From: Galdieria sulphuraria
Lineage: Eukaryota > Rhodophyta > Bangiophyceae > Galdieriales > Galdieriaceae
Reading direction: 5' to 3'
DNA: 47,828 nucleotides
NCBI RefSeq assembly: GCF_000341285.1
Contig: NW_005178410.1
Span: 15,190 to 63,017 of the forward strand
Shown in pieces: positions 30,757 to 40,845 of the stretch. The translations under genes were made by a program, and so were the position numbers. The notes under the pieces were generated by a model that saw nothing but the letters and a program-made list of their open reading frames with translations, searched no databases and had not been told where the DNA came from. The stretch's first letter is position 1. Each line of letters opens with the position of its first letter.

Positions 30757-31770
30757 TCAAGCTTTTTTGCCAACAGCAAGTCTTAAATAATCTCCGATGA
30801 ATACTTGGAAGCCTACTTCTTCCGAAAGTTCCTCAATATAACGAGCAACGTTCCTTGGCTTTGATAACTGTTGGTCGCGTATAAACGATTGATCCATAAG
30901 AACAACTTCTTCAAAAAACTTGCGAAGTCTGCCATCTACCATTTTGTGTATAGCATGATCGGGTTTCCCGGTAGACATTGCTTGTTCAACAAGTATGCCA
31001 CGCTCTTTTTCCAAAACATCGTCTGGAATATCACCTCTTCTTATATATTGCGGATTGGACGCCGTAATGTGCATACATAATTCTTTTCCAGCGTCTTTGA
31101 TTATATCCTCAACTCCTGGCTTTGGTTTAGTATCCTTCGACCAACACAGCGACACAAGGCTGACAATTTTACCAAGTGAGTCATTCAACTTGTTGTGAAC
31201 GTAGCTGGAGATGACTCCCACGTCACCTACTGATAAATAGAAAGCATTCGACAACGTAATTTTTTCTCCCAGAGTTGCTACGGTTTGGAAAATAGTGTCT
31301 TCCCCTGAGATTTCCTTGGATTGGTCAGGTAAAGTGCGGTTCTTAAGTTTTTCAATCTCTTCAGGAGATAACCGGCATATCTTTCCAGGGCTGTAACCAT
31401 TAGGGGTAACAGAAAGTACAGCTCGGCAGAGATGTGTTGTCAGATTCTGAAATTCTTTAGTCTTCGCAACAAAATCGCTTTCACAGTTGACTTCAACTGC
31501 CGCCACTGACTTGCCATCTTTGGAAAAAAGTGCTGCAACTAGACCGTCATCGGCTGAACGATCCTTCTTCTTCGAAGCTAGTTCTACTCCACGCCTTCGA
31601 AGCCACTCTATAGCAGACTCGAAAGTTTCTTCCTCTTCTAAAGCTTTTTTGATTTCAGAAAGTGGTGCTCCAGTCTGCTTTCTCAGTTCTTTTATTTGCT
31701 CAATTGGAACGACACGAGAAGTGTAAAACCTTTTTGCAAAGTCTCGGAGACCCCAAGCAAGGCCAGTCAT
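30757..31770 (-). CDS. Translation elongation factor Ts, probably mitochondrial
   Basis: A guanine-nucleotide exchange factor for EF-Tu. A single exon of 337 residues. The N-terminus MTGLAWGLRDFAKRFYTSRV is Arg-rich and amphipathic, like a mitochondrial presequence. The UBA-like start is IEQIKELRKQTGAPLSEIKKAL with EWLRRRGVELASKK; the core has AAVEVNCESDFVAKTKEF and later ITASNPQYIRRGDIPDDVLEKE and MVDGRLRKFFEEVVLMDQSFI. The TDFV-equivalent motif appears as SDFV. The adjacent minus-strand gene is an unknown membrane protein, 70 bp upstream. Plastid targeting is possible, but red algal plastids often encode their own tsf. Confidence 0.95.
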   Translation of the reverse strand: MTGLAWGLRDFAKRFYTSRVVPIEQIKELRKQTGAPLSEIKKALEEEETFESAIEWLRRRGVELASKKKDRSADDGLVAALFSKDGKSVAAVEVNCESDFVAKTKEFQNLTTHLCRAVLSVTPNGYSPGKICRLSPEEIEKLKNRTLPDQSKEISGEDTIFQTVATLGEKITLSNAFYLSVGDVGVISSYVHNKLNDSLGKIVSLVSLCWSKDTKPKPGVEDIIKDAGKELCMHITASNPQYIRRGDIPDDVLEKERGILVEQAMSTGKPDHAIHKMVDGRLRKFFEEVVLMDQSFIRDQQLSKPRNVARYIEELSEEVGFQVFIGDYLRLAVGKKA

Positions 31771-31840
31771 ATATGCAAATTTTTATTGTGGACATTTTCC
31801 AGTGGTGGTACAGTTCCAGTCATCATGTTGAACAGGTTGC

Positions 31841-32950
31841 TCAGTCAGTTTTTGTCATCGAAATTTTCTTCAACGGAGTTCCACTATCACCATTATGCTC
31901 TATGTCTTCAATATCACCATTCCATGACAATAAAAAAGATGACCGAGTCAAGTTATATTGTACAAAATACTGGACAACGATTTCACAAAAATACAAAGAA
32001 CACGCAGTCAACAAGAATATGACACTAAGTTCAAATGGCTCATGATGTAAAATAGGATAATAAAGTCGGTTTCTAAAAGACAAACCTAACGAACAATTCA
32101 ATGGAAATACCGCTGCATAGAAGAGAGCTTCTTTCAGATCTTCGCTCTTTAGCAAGGCAACCATGACAATAGCGCAAGTAACAGCGCAAAGAAAACAAAT
32201 AAAAATGATCAACATTATGGCACTGTTTTGGTCATTGTTCCTGAAACTTTCAAAAGGGCTCTCTCCCATGAGTACATGAAGAACTAGTGTGAATAGACAA
32301 AAGGACAAACAGGAGATATTTCCAAAGAGGACATAGTGTTTCAGCCTTAACTTTTTGCTGATGCGGAACATTCCAAAGAAGCAACAAATCAGAGGTACAA
32401 AGATCACGCCGCAAGTGATTAAAGTCCCGAGCCAATTAAAACCATCCATATTTTCGGAGCGCATAACTTTCACCGTAGAATGGTCATTAGCAGCATCCAA
32501 TAGGGACTGCATCTTTTCATGGGTTGCCTCAAAGGCAAGTGCTATTTGAGGGTCCAAATATTTTTCAAAACTCTTCAATACAGAGGCAAGGACATTCTTC
32601 AGTTGAGGATTATTGCTTTTGGCTTCCAGTATTAAAAGCTCTCTCTGTACTTCGTCCAACTTTGCCCTCAACTGATCAACTTCAGTTTCCTTGGCTTTAA
32701 AGTTACCGCTCAAGCTTTTGAATTTCTCCTTTTTCTGATCGATTTCTCGTCTGAGTTTTCGAATCTCCCTCTCTTCTCCCTTCCTTGAGGAATCCATCTG
32801 CCTCTTCATATTTTCTAGCTGCTTGTCTAGGGTCTCTATTTTCTTCTTGAATTCTATTTCCTTTTCTTGTTCTTCAAAACTTTGTACAAGCGTAATAGCA
32901 AAGAGAAGGAGCAAAAATATCATAAACAGCTGTGCGTAATGGTGACTCAT
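31841..32950 (-). CDS. Unknown protein: signal peptide, lumenal coiled coil, multiple TM helices
   Basis: Not recognised. A single exon of 369 residues. A signal-like start (MSHHYAQLFMIFLLLLFAITLV) precedes a highly charged coiled coil at about residues 25-115 (LDKQLENMKRQMDSSRKGEE, LRAKLDEVQRELLILEAK). A helical segment follows (LKNVLASVLKSFEKYLDPQI). About five hydrophobic helices come next: WLGTLITCGVIFVPLICCFF, HYVLFGNISCLSFCLFTLVL, IMLIIFICFLCAVTCAIVMV, a region around EALFYAAVFPLNCSLGLSF, and ELSVIFLLTACSLYFCEIVV. The tail is hydrophilic and acidic (NGDIEDIEHNGD). The architecture fits an ER/Golgi or plastid-envelope membrane protein with a lumenal rod. No enzyme motif is visible. Confidence 0.85.
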   Translation of the reverse strand: MSHHYAQLFMIFLLLLFAITLVQSFEEQEKEIEFKKKIETLDKQLENMKRQMDSSRKGEEREIRKLRREIDQKKEKFKSLSGNFKAKETEVDQLRAKLDEVQRELLILEAKSNNPQLKNVLASVLKSFEKYLDPQIALAFEATHEKMQSLLDAANDHSTVKVMRSENMDGFNWLGTLITCGVIFVPLICCFFGMFRISKKLRLKHYVLFGNISCLSFCLFTLVLHVLMGESPFESFRNNDQNSAIMLIIFICFLCAVTCAIVMVALLKSEDLKEALFYAAVFPLNCSLGLSFRNRLYYPILHHEPFELSVIFLLTACSLYFCEIVVQYFVQYNLTRSSFLLSWNGDIEDIEHNGDSGTPLKKISMTKTD

Positions 32951-32982
32951 TTTGGCTTGCGCACCACTCGAGAGACAAATTT

Positions 32983-32988
32983 CACGTG
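32983..32988. promoter_or_regulatory. CACGTG core close to the membrane-protein start
   Basis: TTCACGTGG lies 33 bp upstream of the minus-strand start at 32950, so it falls in the core promoter or 5' UTR. It is the fourth G-box-like core in a 5' flank here. Confidence 0.3.
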
Positions 32989-33039
32989 GAATGGCCCAAA
33001 TGGTCCCAGTGTATTCTCATTTCAGCTTTTGCGGCGTTG

Positions 33040-33056
33040 CGAGAGAGAGAGAGAGA
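33040..33056. repeat. (GA)n tract
   Basis: A GA dinucleotide run of about 17 bp in the divergent promoter region. Confidence 0.8.
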
Positions 33057-33826
33057 CTCGACTCTTTGCCATTTCTACCCATTCGGCAATTTCCTTACTG
33101 TCGTCTCTTTTGCAAAACTGAATTCACAACTTTGGTGAGATAACATACCTTTAATGAAGGAGTTCTTCCGTAGAAACTTAATCTCCCAAGTTATTCCCTT
33201 CAAGTTAGTAAAAAACTTGCTTTATTCCTCTGTTCTTGTTCCTCTCAAATGTAGCTTGATACTATATATATTGGGAAACTAAGAATTTCTCCAAAATGTC
33301 CTGGAAAGAATACGAATATAAATCAATTGCGTTTATCTGACCGAGTAGTTGAACTAATCTATCTGTTACTTGAATTGCTTTTCAACAACAACTCTCTTAT
33401 ATATCAGTTGTTTGTGTTTAGAAAAACTATTCTCTGCTTTTGTTGCACACTTTTTTTTGAAAGTGCGATGTTACTATTTATCATTGGAGATATCATGTCC
33501 GTTCTCGCTCCTGGAAGTATGATTCGTATTCCCATTCTTTTTCAACAGTATAATGCATAATTGTATAAAATGTCAACTATAAGCTTCATGAGAAATTAGC
33601 TTCAACTCACTTTGCTTGTAGAAACAGATATCTATATAAGATATTTATAAGAGATATGTTAGCGCAGAAGATGGAAAAGATTGAGCACAATTATTTTCTT
33701 CAAAATTTCACTTTTGGCGATTTTCAAAACGCTGTAAGAGAATATAAAGACTTCCTACTTTTCAAGTCGGAGCGCTGCGTCACAAATGAAAACTTTCTTT
33801 GAAAAATAGTACAGACTTCGCAAGAT

Positions 33827-35296
33827 ATGACACAACATTGTTTTTCGAAACAAGTCAAATGGGTCTTTTGCTTGCCTTTCATGCCGGAAACTTCTTTTAC
33901 GGGTCTCAACTCTCAGTTACAAAAAGTTTCTTCGTGTTGTAAGCACCACTATTTTTTCCCTCAAAGTCTACCTTCCGTACAACATAGTGCTCCTTGTGTC
34001 TGTTCTTCGTATGAAGACAAGCGTAATGTCTTCACTCCTCACTGGAAAGTGTTGGAAGGTGTTCCACCACTGAAAAGTTATTTTTTTGAAGGCTATTATT
34101 TTCGAGTTAGCATTCCCGAGTTGAGTGAAAGCTTTTCTATTATTTATGCTTTGGAAAGAAAGCATACTGGATGGGAGTATACAGCTCAAGTTTTGAGTTC
34201 AGAAGAATTGTTGTTTCATACTTTTAAGAATGCACAGTTTTGGCGTCACGAATATACCTTTGGTATGGGTCAGTGGCAGTTTGAAGAACCTTTCAAGGAT
34301 CTAAAGGACGTCGGACTTCCAAGACAACTGGACCCTTCAATCTTCTTTAAGAAAGTTCCACTTGGCTTTCAATGGACGAGACGCCAGCATTTTGGTAGTT
34401 TATTCGACGATAACAATACATCTTTGAGATTTTCTTGGAACTTAGATATTAGTGGTATCGATGGTTGGGGTTCTCGTGGAAGAGATCCACAGAAGAGCAC
34501 AGCTTCTTGGTTGTCGCATGTTCCATTTTTGTTTGATCCTGGATATCAAGTTTTGATGGCACACGGATTAGCTAACGGTATGTTTTTGTTTACTTCCAAT
34601 ATTTGGAATTTCACATTATTTACTCTTTTAAAGGTTGGTTACTTTGGAAAGGCCGATCATATCCCATTCGCCAATGTCCTGTTTATATAGAAAAGAACTG
34701 GGGTCAGCGCTTTCCCAAAAAGTGGTTTTGGTTGCAGTGTAATGTAAGTATAAAGTATTATTGAATAATATGTACAGGGATGATTCTTCAGTTTCTTCTA
34801 GAGCTTTTCTACAGAGAAGGATTTATCAGTGACTAGCGTTGGAGCCATTCGTCGCGTATTATTGAAGCCTAAACAAGAAGAAACTGTTGGAATGTTATCT
34901 ATTCATCACCGAGGGAGACATTATTTATTCACCAACTGGACTAGTTTGTATGTTTCATGGGAAGTTGCGTCTTGGGGTAGTTGGAATGTTTTTGCAGAAT
35001 CTACTGATTATATTGCAGTTTTAAGAGCATGGTGTGATTCTCCTGGTCATATTTTATTAGGTCCTGCATTAAATGGTTTGCAACCCAACACAAGAGAAAG
35101 TTTATTGGGTCATATGCATATACAAATAACTGAGAGGAGTACTGGTTGTAGAGTTCTGGACGACTATTCCAATCTTGCCGCAGTTGAAGTTGGTGGCCAA
35201 GATAAAGACTGTTGGAAGCATGTTTGGAATGATAATGTTTTACAACTTCCGTTATTTTTGAGAAACGCAATACAATATTTTGATGGTACTGAATAG
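33827..35296 (+). CDS. Tocopherol cyclase (VTE1), plastidial
   Basis: Closes the chromanol ring in tocopherol (vitamin E) synthesis at plastid membranes. Three exons; the first ~70 residues (to about SSYEDKR) are Ser/Gln/Cys-rich and look like a transit peptide. The mature part starts FTPHWKVLEGVPPLKSYFFE with GYYFRVSIPE, then TFGMGQWQFEEP, FDPGYQVLMAHGLANGWLLW, EKNWGQRFPKKWFWLQCN, LFTNWTSLYVSWEVASWGSW and LAAVEVGG, all matching the VTE1 order. Introns after ANG and QCN are in phase. An alternative ATG 18 codons in (MPETSFTG) is possible. The stop at 35296 is just 17 bp from the MoaC start codon on the same strand. Confidence 0.96.
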
Positions 35297-35313
35297 CAAT
35301 TGCAACTTGGTGA

Positions 35314-35991
35314 ATGTTTCAAGCATTAAGACCTCGTAAATTTCTTGTAGAGTCGAGGCTTCTGCGTAACGCAATATTTGGCTTTAGTACAAAAATAAAT
35401 GTTCAAGAGAGTTTGAAAAACGTTGGTCATATTGACGAAAGAGGCAATATTTCCATGGTCGATGTTTCAAACAAAGAAACAACTGTGAGAAGTGCCACGG
35501 CAGAAGCAAAAGTTTTTATTGGAGAGGAAGTGTACAAGAAGTTGCTAGATTCGAAGCATTCCGATATTATAGAAACAGCAAAGGGTAACTTGTTTGCTGT
35601 TGCCCAGATTGCCGGTATTCAGGCAGCAAAGAGAACCAGTGAGTTGATTCCACTCTGTCATCCTCTTCTGCTTCATCACGTGGATATTCAACTCTCACTG
35701 GATCGAGGGCAACATCTTATTTATATAAGGTCAACTGTGAAGACCAAGGTAACTATATTTCTGGTTATTTTTACACATCTTGAAGTACTTTAGGCAGAAA
35801 CAGGAGTAGAGATGGAGGCCCTGACAGCAGTCACTGCTTCAGCCTTGACAGTATATGATATGTGCAAGTCGTGGAGCAAACGTATTTGTATACAACAAAT
35901 ACAACTTTTGAGAAAAAGTGGAGGAAAAAGTGGTCTTTATGAGAAGGACTCTTTCAGTGCAAGTCCTCCTTATAAGGAAGACTTATCCTAA
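35314..35991 (+). CDS. Molybdenum cofactor biosynthesis protein C (MoaC/CNX3)
   Basis: Cyclic pyranopterin monophosphate synthase, the second half of molybdopterin step 1, which in plants takes place in mitochondria. Two exons give about 210 residues. An Arg-rich start [20 protein letters not shown] fits a mitochondrial presequence. Core motifs: [61 protein letters not shown], then [29 protein letters not shown] after the intron. Active-site residues in LIPLCHPL and in MEALTAVT look intact. Its ATG lies 17 bp after the VTE1 stop, so its promoter or 5' UTR overlaps VTE1 sequence. Confidence 0.96.
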
Positions 35992-36125
35992 TGATACTTG
36001 ATTATTTAATGAGGAAATATACTTTGTCATAGGAATAGTCTTTAGAAAAATTATAAAACTGAAAAAGTTAGCATCGTTGTGATTGCATTTGTTGTTGGGG
36101 GGAAAGGACTTGTTCAAGTCTTCTC

Positions 36126-37014
36126 ATGGCTTTTGCTTTGCGTGGACTAGTTGGTTTCGCGAATCGTGCCAATGCCTTGAAACAAGGTTACAGGTTTTTG
36201 TCTCTTGCAAGAAGTTTGGAAAGGAACGGAGAAATGGGATTGCGATTGGTCTCTTCTTCCAACCCAAGAGCCGGACAGTGGAGCAACAGTAAGTCCATGT
36301 TGTTCTCTGGAATACTTGTGGAAGTTTTGTTCACTTCCTTTGTTAGATTCCATTCAAAGTTTGTTAAGTCGTTATTTAAGTGATAGTGTGGTTGAGGGTG
36401 GTAAAAGACAAACTGAAGTTGCCACTGGAAGAAGCTCCACTTCCACAGCTATTCCCATGGGTTATGCCGATGAATATTTTCATCACGTTCATCGTTGGCG
36501 TCCAGGTGATCCAAGCAAGCGAACAGTAGTGTATTTGTGGTTGGGTATTTGCAAATTCATCACAGCTTGTATTGCTCGTGTAGTAATCTTATGCTTCATA
36601 TACACTATGATGCCCTCGGCAGATGTACTGGCAGAAGCTTCAACAGAAGTCAGCTTGGACAGTGTTCCAGAAGGATCCACTGTTTCTGTGAAGTGGAGAG
36701 GAAAGCCAGTATTTATTAGACATCGTTCGGAAGCAGATATTGCAAAGGCTAAACAAGATGATCATGCAGATTTACGGGACCCTCAACTTGATGAGAGTAG
36801 AGTAGAGGATCCTCATTGGTTGGTAGTTATTGGCATTTGTACGCATCTTGGTTGTATCCCTATAGCTGATGCTGGAGACTATGGTGGTTGGTTCTGTCCT
36901 TGTCATGGCTCACATTATGATGTTAGTGGCCGTATTCGAAAAGGACCTGCTCCTTCCAACTTGGAAATTCCACCTTACAAGTTTACAGAGGATGGAAAAA
37001 TGATAATCGGATAG
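36126..37014 (+). CDS. Rieske iron-sulfur protein of mitochondrial cytochrome bc1 (complex III)
   Basis: Carries the 2Fe-2S cluster that passes electrons from ubiquinol to cytochrome c1. Exons 36126-36288 and 36347-37014 give 276 residues. The N-terminus is an Arg/Ala-rich presequence (MAFALRGLVGFANRAN). A membrane helix (ACIARVVILCFIYTMMP) precedes the hinge ADVLAEAS. The cluster ligands are in CTHLGCIP and CPCHGSHYD, with the disulfide cysteines in the same loops, then the typical end KGPAPSNLEIPPYKF. Mitochondrial, not b6f, type is indicated by WLVVIGICTHLGCIP and the PAPxNLEIPPY end. All ligand residues are present. Confidence 0.97.
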
Positions 37015-37084
37015 TGAATGTTTTTTTCTTCTAATATAAAATTTTTTTGTGTGAGATTGTACAAGGATTGAGGAAGCTTATATA

Positions 37085-38274
37085 ATGATCACAAGTGACG
37101 ATGTTACTAACTTGGACAAAGTTTTATTTGCAAAGCCATCTCAAAGGAAAGCTGGCGCAGACTTTTGTACTTTTTCTGGGTTACTCACGATTCGTAGCTG
37201 GAAACCAAAAGATAGAACTGCCACAGAGGAACTGGTAAAAGCTGCTCTCGAGGAACACGGTTTAGAATTTGATCCTTTTGATACTGATGTTGACTTGTCA
37301 CATCCTGAGAAGTATTACTATCCAAGCGGTGGTGAATTGTGGGTTCTGGAAAAGAATGACAAAATAGTTGGCTGTGCAGGGTTTTTGCCCTTGTCAGAAG
37401 CTTCAACTGTGGAGTTTCGCAAGATGTATTTTTCTCCTAGCGTAAGAGGACAGGGTTATGGAAAACTAATACTTGGTGCTTTGGAATCTCGAGCTTTTGA
37501 ATTAGGATATAGAGAAAGTCGACTAGTAGGTTGAAGATTGTGCAGTAGTTGCCTTTGTAACACAGATTAAGGAAACGTCGCATCTTTTGGAAGCTGCTTG
37601 TAAGCTTTATGAAAAGATGGGCTATGTAAGTTATGAACAGGTTCATACACCTCGTTGTAGTCGTGCATATAAGAAGGATTTGAGACAGCAAGTGAGTGAA
37701 ATTCTGAATTTCCAGGTACTTGTAACTTTTTGGATAGTATGAAAGTGTCAACAACTATACAGACAATGTGTATTGGTTGGATACTGAGGGAAGGTTGTTT
37801 AGTTTGGTGAAAAAAGAAGTTGCAATTCGTCACGCAGTTTTGTGTAAAATGTGGAAATTCGGTCTTCACACGAATGATTCGAAGCTTTCTCGTAAGTAGA
37901 GCTGTTGTTTTATTTAAAAATGTCCAGCTGAAGAATCAACGTTTATATATTGAGTAGTTTTTCCTAGTCAACGAAAACAGAAATTGTATCAATCGTTTCT
38001 GTGGTCAATAGGAAACGAAGAACTTCGTAGTTGGCTAATGAAGTTGAAAGATACATGTTCCGATAAACTCGAGGTTCACTTATCTAAGAACCAGCATATA
38101 ATCCTCCCTAGTACTCGGCAACATGTTTTCGTTCAAGTGATAAACTGTGTTGTGGGTAGTTCCAGTGTACTGCCATTATCCATCCTTCTAGAATTGAACG
38201 ATGTAGAAAGTAATCAGATTGATAAGGATGATTTGTTCATTTGGAAAGAACAAGAACAATCAATATCGTCGTAG
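37085..38274 (+). CDS. GNAT-family N-acetyltransferase fused to an unknown C-terminal region
   Basis: Four exons join in phase into about 340 residues. Residues ~1-185 form a GNAT domain: LTIRSWKPKDR, ELWVLEKNDKIVGCAGFLPL, VEFRKMYFSPSVRGQGYGKLIL (acetyl-CoA loop RGQGYG), LESRAFELGYRESRL and YEKMGYVSYE. The closest look is bacterial-type small-molecule acetyltransferases with a long insert before GELWV. The remaining ~150 residues are of unknown type: TDNVYWLDTEGRLFSLVKKE, then AVLCKMWKFGLHTND, a helical LWSIGNEELRSWLMKL and QHVFVQVINCVVGSSSVL. The join is supported by three GT-AG introns, but the last acceptor (TGAGTAG) was chosen by phase. Substrate unknown. Confidence 0.75.
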
Positions 38275-38949
38275 TAGGGTCTCCTTTTCCGAAGGATACG
38301 GAAGCATTCAATGCAAAACATCTGTTCTTCTTATACTGGTAGATAAAATCAACTTTCTAGCAATTTTCAATTTCTAGCCAAGAATATGAACTTGAATCGG
38401 TGTTCAAGTCTGGTTGGTCTGTAAAAATGAAGTGCTTTCGAATATCACTATTGTGACTTGAAGAACCTGACAGGTAGACCATTTTAAGCAGAAGCTGAAT
38501 TGATACACCATATCTGCATATATCTCTACTTTCTGTTCTATGTAAAACCAAGTATCGCTCTGGTTTTCGAACACGTAGGGACTCTATTTCGTGCTCTACA
38601 ACGTCAATCTAATATCCTAATACAAGACGTACATATAAATAAGTGCAATATATGTATGGAATTTTCTTGGTTCTGAAAAATTTACTAGGCTAATTGCTCT
38701 AAAAAGAAGTGCTTTCCTTTCAAGCCCTTGTATGGTAAGAGCGCCCACGAAACAATTGTCTATAGGACAATCCTCATGAGGCTGAAATCACGCGCAACCG
38801 AAGATTGTGTTCTTCCACATACTTGTCTACAGGACAGTGGATGATCGTTGTCTAACTGTTTTCAGAAAATGGCGAGATCCATTCGACAGGAACTATAAAT
38901 AATTCATAGTTTTTTTGGTGTGAGCAGAACTTTCTTGTGTTTAGAAAAG
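38275..38949 (+). other. Intergenic, 675 bp, upstream of the sugar transporter
   Basis: AT-rich sequence without a coding-looking frame or RNA gene on either strand. It is one of the longer promoter spaces here, which fits a regulated transporter gene (inference). A TATAAAT element lies near its end. Confidence 0.55.
38894..38900 (+). promoter_or_regulatory. Candidate TATA box TATAAAT
   Basis: TATAAAT 50 bp upstream of the sugar-transporter ATG is well placed for a TATA box if the 5' UTR is about 20 nt. AT-rich surroundings make chance matches common. Confidence 0.3.
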
Positions 38950-40645
38950 ATGTCGGAATCACAGTTGGTGTCTTCCAAAGTCTCTAAACAGAAACGAGAT
39001 GAAGATGAAGATTATTTATCCAATACTGAAATGTACTCGAGTGAGACTGTAGAGGATGGTGAGAAGGAGACCGTACAAGGTCCTACAGAAGAGGAATTAC
39101 AAGCTCCGGATCTCCAGAGGAAAGGATGGGACGTTACTTGTTTGACAAAGAACCCGAAGAACTTCGCAATCATGGTGGGAGTATTATCTAGTGTTGGTGC
39201 AGTTTTGTATGGTCTCGATGTAAGCCTTATCAGTGGTGTACTGCTCTTTGTGGTTAGTGACTTGAACTTGACTTCTCACCAAAGTTCTTTGGTGTCAAGT
39301 GGTATGGCTTTAGGAGCCATTGGTGGTGGATTTCTGTAAGTCTCAATATTCATCTATTCTGCTATTGCTAAAATTTTCAAGGGGTATCGTTTTAGTAGAA
39401 TATATTGGAAGAAAGCGGAGTATTCTTATCGCTTGTGTTCTTTACACTGTTGGTGCTCTAATGGAGGCACTCTCACCGTCATTTGGTGTCCTTATTTCAG
39501 GGAGACTGGTACTTGGTTTGGGTGTGGGTATTGAATATGATGCTATACCTCTTTATATTTCAGAATCTTCACCTAAGAATAGACGAGGGGACTTGGTAGC
39601 TCTATTCCAGTTGATGGCCTTTTTTGGAGTCATGCTTGGTTATGTAGTGGATGCTATCTTTGCAAACGTAAGCGGTTCATGGCGCTTCATGTTTGGTTCT
39701 TCTATTGTTTTCTCTGTTGCTTATTTCTTGCTCATGTTGGTATTCCCAGAGAGTCCTCGATGGCTTATGAAGAGGGGTCGTGAACGGGATGCTTTGAGGA
39801 ATTGGAAGTATATGAGAGGTTTTGCTCATGAAGAGCGACTAGAGTATGTCAATATGGTTGAGATAGTACAAACAGAGTTGGAATTAAGTCGCCGAAGAAA
39901 TATTTGGTTAGATTTTATTCGTGTTCCAGAACTTCGATATGCAGTTGTTTATGCTATTTTGATGATATTCTTGCAACAATTTTCAGGTGTCAACTCCATT
40001 GAATATTACCTTGGAACTTTATACGAAGATATTGGAATGTCCAAGTTAGATTCTGTCTATATGAGTCTTATTAATGGAGGCTGTTTATTCATTTCAACCT
40101 TACCAGCAGTATTTTTGATGGATAAAGTTGGAAGAAGACCATTGGTATTGTTATTGGCACCATTCACAGTTATTGGTTTGGCTATTGCAGGTGCATCCAC
40201 ATATATCAAACAAAAGAAGGGGCATGTGGCAGCTTACACTTTGGGAATGGTCATCTATGATTTATTTTGGGGTAGTGCTTTAGGTGCAGTACCCATTGCA
40301 GTTAACTCTGAAGTTTATCCACAATATCTACGTACAAATGGTATGAGCATTGCTGTGATAGCCACTTTTGTAGGAACCTTCACTACAACGTATACATTTT
40401 CTAGAATGGTCAAGTCAATGACACAATTGGGTACACTGCTTGGTTTCTATGGTGGAGTCACATTTGTTGGTTGGGCCACTTGTATTTTGTTCATGCCGGA
40501 GACGAAGGATCTCACTTTGGAACAAGTAAGACAAGTATTTTTAAAGGGCCCTTTTGGAATAGCAAAAGAAAATAAGAGAATCTTGAGCAGGCAATTCTCA
40601 AACGCCAAGAACAGGGTAAAATCATTCTTTGGAATAAGTTCCTAA
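38950..40645 (+). CDS. Sugar porter of the major facilitator superfamily
   Basis: A proton/sugar symporter-type transporter with 12 expected helices. Exons 38950-39335 and 39382-40645 give 549 residues. A ~75-residue acidic cytosolic N-terminus precedes helix 1 (AIMVGVLSSVGAVLYGLDVSLISG). Sugar-porter signatures seen: YIGRKRSI, SGRLVLGLGVGIEY, YISESSPKNRRG, PESPRWLMKRGR, LQQFSGVNSIEYYLG, MDKVGRRPLVL, NSEVYPQYLRTNG and FMPETKDLTLEQV. The usual PETKG is PETKD here. The missing Gln at the end of the VPMYxxE-type motif (AIPLYISES) is normal for the family. The substrate cannot be assigned. Confidence 0.95.
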
Positions 40646-40845
40646 GAAGTAGTCTCGGGCGTTGGTTCTTTATTGTATTTTGAATGGCTATCATGAATTT
40701 AGTTATTTTGATTATATTGATTTTCAAATAAAGTTTTCTTGCAAGTTCTTCAGACGTGATGTCAACTGACTGTCGCAAAATGTGATCTCCCAATAACCTC
40801 ATAGTGTAGGAGAGAGGAAGTGGGAGGAAATTGTCGTCGTGCGTC

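Larger units (their letters stand above)
32951..33826. other. Intergenic, 876 bp, divergent
   Basis: Between divergent starts of the unknown membrane protein (-) and tocopherol cyclase (+). It holds a CACGTG core at 32983-32988 and a (GA)n tract at 33040-33056, then AT-rich DNA. A hydrophobic frame at about 33327-33560 lacks a good start and family resemblance and is not called. Confidence 0.55.

Noticed and set aside
33327-33560. Hydrophobic 77-codon frame upstream of tocopherol cyclase
   Set aside because: It lies in AT-rich promoter DNA, has no family resemblance and no splice partner; the hydrophobic look follows from T-rich sequence.
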